From Skermanella mucosa (GTDB lineage Bacteria; Pseudomonadota; Alphaproteobacteria; Azospirillales; Azospirillaceae), in assembly GCF_016765655.2 (NCBI RefSeq), contig NZ_CP086106.1, positions 917,501 to 981,500 of the forward strand: a stretch of DNA of 64,000 bases, read 5' to 3'. The position numbers and the translations under genes are program-made. A model generated the notes under the pieces. The model made no database searches. It was given only the letters and a program-made list of their open reading frames with translations, and was not told where the DNA came from. Of the stretch, positions 61,960 through 64,000 are shown piece after piece; positions within the stretch are counted from its first letter, which is position 1; each line of letters begins with the position of its first letter.

Positions 61960-63924
61960 CTACTGGGTGGCCCGGCTGCCGAGCCCGGCCAGCAGGCCCC
62001 GCCAGTTCACCCGCGACACGTTGAGCTGGTAATCGTCCGAATAGATCTTCCGGATCATCCTGTCGCGGGTCTCGGCGTCGTGCAGGAACTTCACCATGAA
62101 CGCGCCGTCGCGCTCGTCGACGACCGTGACCGGCATCACCCCGACATCGGCGACATGGAGCAGGAAACCCTCGCCGACATCCGTCGGGACGGTCCCATGG
62201 ATGCGCGCTCCGCCGATCGAGATATCGATCAGGCGCGCCGGGATCAGGTCGCCGGCCAGTTCCATCTCGACCTGCTCGTCGGTCGGATAGCGTTCGTCGC
62301 CGCGCAGCCGGGGCAGTTCGATGCAGACGGTCATCGCCAGCAGCAGGACGATCAGGTTGTAGAAGCTCCAGAACAGGATCACCAGCTTGCCGTCCCCGGC
62401 GCCGCCGTCCGGGGCGTAATCCGACAGCATGGCATAGGCCATGCCGCCGGCCGTCATCAGCGCCAGCGCGCCGAACCGCCGCATCATGACCCATTGCACG
62501 ATCCGCCGGCTGCGCTCGCCTCCCTTGGCGGTGACCTTGAACTTCTGGCCCTCGGGCCGCAGCAGGCCGGTGAATACCGCCCGGTTGATCTCGAACATGG
62601 TCAGCACCTGGCTGACATCGTTCATGATCGGGATGATCTTGCCGTGCGTGGTCCAGTTCAGCGCGATCATGACGGCGACGAAATAGGGTATGAAATATAC
62701 CACCACGTCGTGGAACGGCGCGTTCACCGCGCTGATGCCGAACCACCAGTAGAGCGCCGGGATCAGCAGGCAGACCAGCCGGAAATAGAAGGTCGAGCTC
62801 CAGTAGAGCAGGGCGTCCAGCAGGCCGAGCCGGTCCATCCAGTCCAACCGGTTGCGCCGGAACGGGCTGAGCGGGCCGCGGACGATCTGCATCAGCCCCA
62901 GGCACCAGCGCCCGCGCTGGGTCACGTACTCCTTCATCCCCTCCGGGGCCAGGCCGTCGCTCAGCCGCTCGTTCAGGTAGACGGTACGCAGCCCATGCTG
63001 CTTCAGGCGCAGCGTGACCAGGAAGTCCTCGGTCACGCTGTCGGTCGGGAAGCCGCCGATCGCCTTCAGCCCGTCCCACCGCATCATCGAGGAGGTGCCG
63101 CAGCAGAAGGCGATGCCCCAGGCGTCGCGGCAGGCCATGAGATGGTCGAAGAAGAAGCGCTGCTCGTCCGGATAGGCCCGGCCGATCCGCAGGTTCGACT
63201 GGATCGGGTCGGGATTGAAGAAATGCTGCGGCGTCTGGACAAGCCCGACCGTCGGGTCGTGGAACAGGGCCAGCGTGCGGCTGACGAAGTCGTCGTGGGC
63301 GACGAAGTCGGCGTCGAGCACGACGATGAATTCCGGTTCCCTTTCCAGGGTCGCCAAGTGCGCCAGGCCGTTGTTGATGTTGCCGGCCTTGGCGTGGCTG
63401 TTGTCGGACCGCGTCAGGTAACCGATGCCCCGGGCGGCGCACAGATCGCGCAGCCAGTCCCGCCGGCCGTCGTCCAGCACCCAGACCCGGAGCGCGGGGT
63501 GGTCGATGCCCACCGCGCCGGCGATCGTCCGCGACAGGATCGCCTCTTCCTCGTTGTAGGTGGTGATCAGGACGTCCACTTGGGGCGGCCGGTCGGCCGG
63601 CCACCACCGCGCGTTCGCCGTCGCCTCGTCCCGCCGGTCGCGGGTCCTGGACAGGATCAGCGACGACAGGGTAGACCCCAGCATCACCAGGGTTTCCAGC
63701 GTCATGAAGGCGGCGCCGCAGACGAAATCGGCGTCGAGCGCCGGCGGCGGCAGCGTCTCGGCCAGCCGCCACGCGATATAGCGCCAGCCCATGCCGACCG
63801 ACACCAGGAACAGCACGGCGCGCACCCGCACGTCGGAGGTCGAGCAGAACGGCAGCACCGCCAGGGCCAGCCCGGCGATCACCAGCGACGGCGCCATGCC
63901 GGCCTCCAGGGCCGAGAAGACCAT
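61960..63924 (-). CDS. bcsA: Cellulose synthase catalytic subunit-like glycosyltransferase with PilZ domain
   Basis: A 654-residue membrane glycosyltransferase 2 protein. Catalytic motifs: VLDDGRRDW, VVLDADFVAHDDF, the base in VTEDFLVTLRL and QRGRW in YVTQRGRWCLGLMQIV. Multiple helices precede and follow. The C-terminal PilZ domain carries RGDER and DISIGGARIHG, the RxxxR and DxSxxG motifs that bind c-di-GMP, so synthesis is likely c-di-GMP activated. No BcsB, BcsC or BcsZ is visible, though the window ends just upstream, where a gene of the same direction ends. Confidence 0.92.
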   Translation of the reverse strand: MVFSALEAGMAPSLVIAGLALAVLPFCSTSDVRVRAVLFLVSVGMGWRYIAWRLAETLPPPALDADFVCGAAFMTLETLVMLGSTLSSLILSRTRDRRDEATANARWWPADRPPQVDVLITTYNEEEAILSRTIAGAVGIDHPALRVWVLDDGRRDWLRDLCAARGIGYLTRSDNSHAKAGNINNGLAHLATLEREPEFIVVLDADFVAHDDFVSRTLALFHDPTVGLVQTPQHFFNPDPIQSNLRIGRAYPDEQRFFFDHLMACRDAWGIAFCCGTSSMMRWDGLKAIGGFPTDSVTEDFLVTLRLKQHGLRTVYLNERLSDGLAPEGMKEYVTQRGRWCLGLMQIVRGPLSPFRRNRLDWMDRLGLLDALLYWSSTFYFRLVCLLIPALYWWFGISAVNAPFHDVVVYFIPYFVAVMIALNWTTHGKIIPIMNDVSQVLTMFEINRAVFTGLLRPEGQKFKVTAKGGERSRRIVQWVMMRRFGALALMTAGGMAYAMLSDYAPDGGAGDGKLVILFWSFYNLIVLLLAMTVCIELPRLRGDERYPTDEQVEMELAGDLIPARLIDISIGGARIHGTVPTDVGEGFLLHVADVGVMPVTVVDERDGAFMVKFLHDAETRDRMIRKIYSDDYQLNVSRVNWRGLLAGLGSRATQ

Positions 63925-63928
63925 CGGC

Positions 63929-64000
63929 CTACAGGCCCAGCCAGGAGCGCAGCCGTCCGGTCGCGCCGCCGATGCCGGAGAACGAGATCTTGCCGGTCCG
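63929..64000 (-). CDS. Partial gene, C terminus only
   Basis: The last 23 codons of a gene (ending SGIGGATGRLRSWLGL then TAG), whose rest lies beyond the window. The stop is five bases before the bcsA start, so it is probably in the same operon. Too short to identify; an exopolysaccharide-related partner is plausible from position only. Confidence 0.5.
   Translation of the reverse strand, partial: RTGKISFSGIGGATGRLRSWLGL

Overview
The window is a GC-rich (roughly 70% by eye), densely coded chromosomal segment of an alphaproteobacterium. Gene content (cytochrome bc1 operon petABC, phasin, NDUFAF7-type methyltransferase next to lgt, UbiK, an RpoH-type sigma factor, a COQ9-like TetR protein, DUF6111/DUF1285 proteins) fits Rhodospirillales/Azospirillaceae such as Skermanella or Azospirillum. 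That placement is inference from gene families; there is no rRNA in the window. I found no tRNA, rRNA or CRISPR array. No stretch longer than about 300 bases lacks a gene.

Layout. 1-7.4 kb: the 3' half of an RND pump, then a sugar-acid module (denD-like dehydrogenase, ROK repressor, three-gene sugar ABC importer). 7.4-12.8 kb: a large autotransporter preceded by a small XRE regulator, and a YbaL-type cation/proton antiporter. 12.8-26.4 kb: a long co-directional run that looks like one catabolic system: IclR regulator, decarboxylase-like crotonase, split B12-dependent acyl-CoA mutase (large and small subunits), class III CoA-transferase, MeaB chaperone, TRAP dicarboxylate-type importer, second crotonase, and a complete nickel-pincer racemase set (larA, larC, larE, larB). 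26.4-39.2 kb: an unknown 484-aa protein, TspO, a MoxR/DUF58/DUF4159 membrane operon on the minus strand, then DUF1285, CoA pyrophosphatase, DUF6111, CCA-adding enzyme and a small membrane protein. 39.1-39.8 kb: a REP-type inverted repeat next to a RAYT transposase, inserted directly behind hemF. 39.8-44.1 kb: hemF, trmL and divergent petABC. 44.1-56.3 kb: housekeeping genes (ychF, pth, rplY, prs, pgeF, NDUFAF7-type methyltransferase, lgt, ubiK) and a PAS/GGDEF/EAL protein. 56.3-64 kb: proC, a higBA toxin-antitoxin pair, an RpoH-like sigma factor, TetR/COQ9-like protein, phasin, csaA, an orphan dCache-HAMP receptor and a BcsA-type cellulose synthase with PilZ domain.

The most interesting region is 12.8-26.4 kb. 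Read together, the genes suggest uptake of a carboxylate by the TRAP system, CoA activation by transferase, B12-dependent carbon-skeleton rearrangement, and decarboxylation by the ECHDC1-like crotonase, with a LarA-type racemase handling a 2-hydroxyacid. The mutase keeps the Tyr/Arg pair of methylmalonyl-CoA mutase but has a changed pocket, so the substrate is probably not plain methylmalonyl/succinyl-CoA. A substituted succinate is my working hypothesis. It rests on gene content and by-eye residue alignment from memory, not on a database search.
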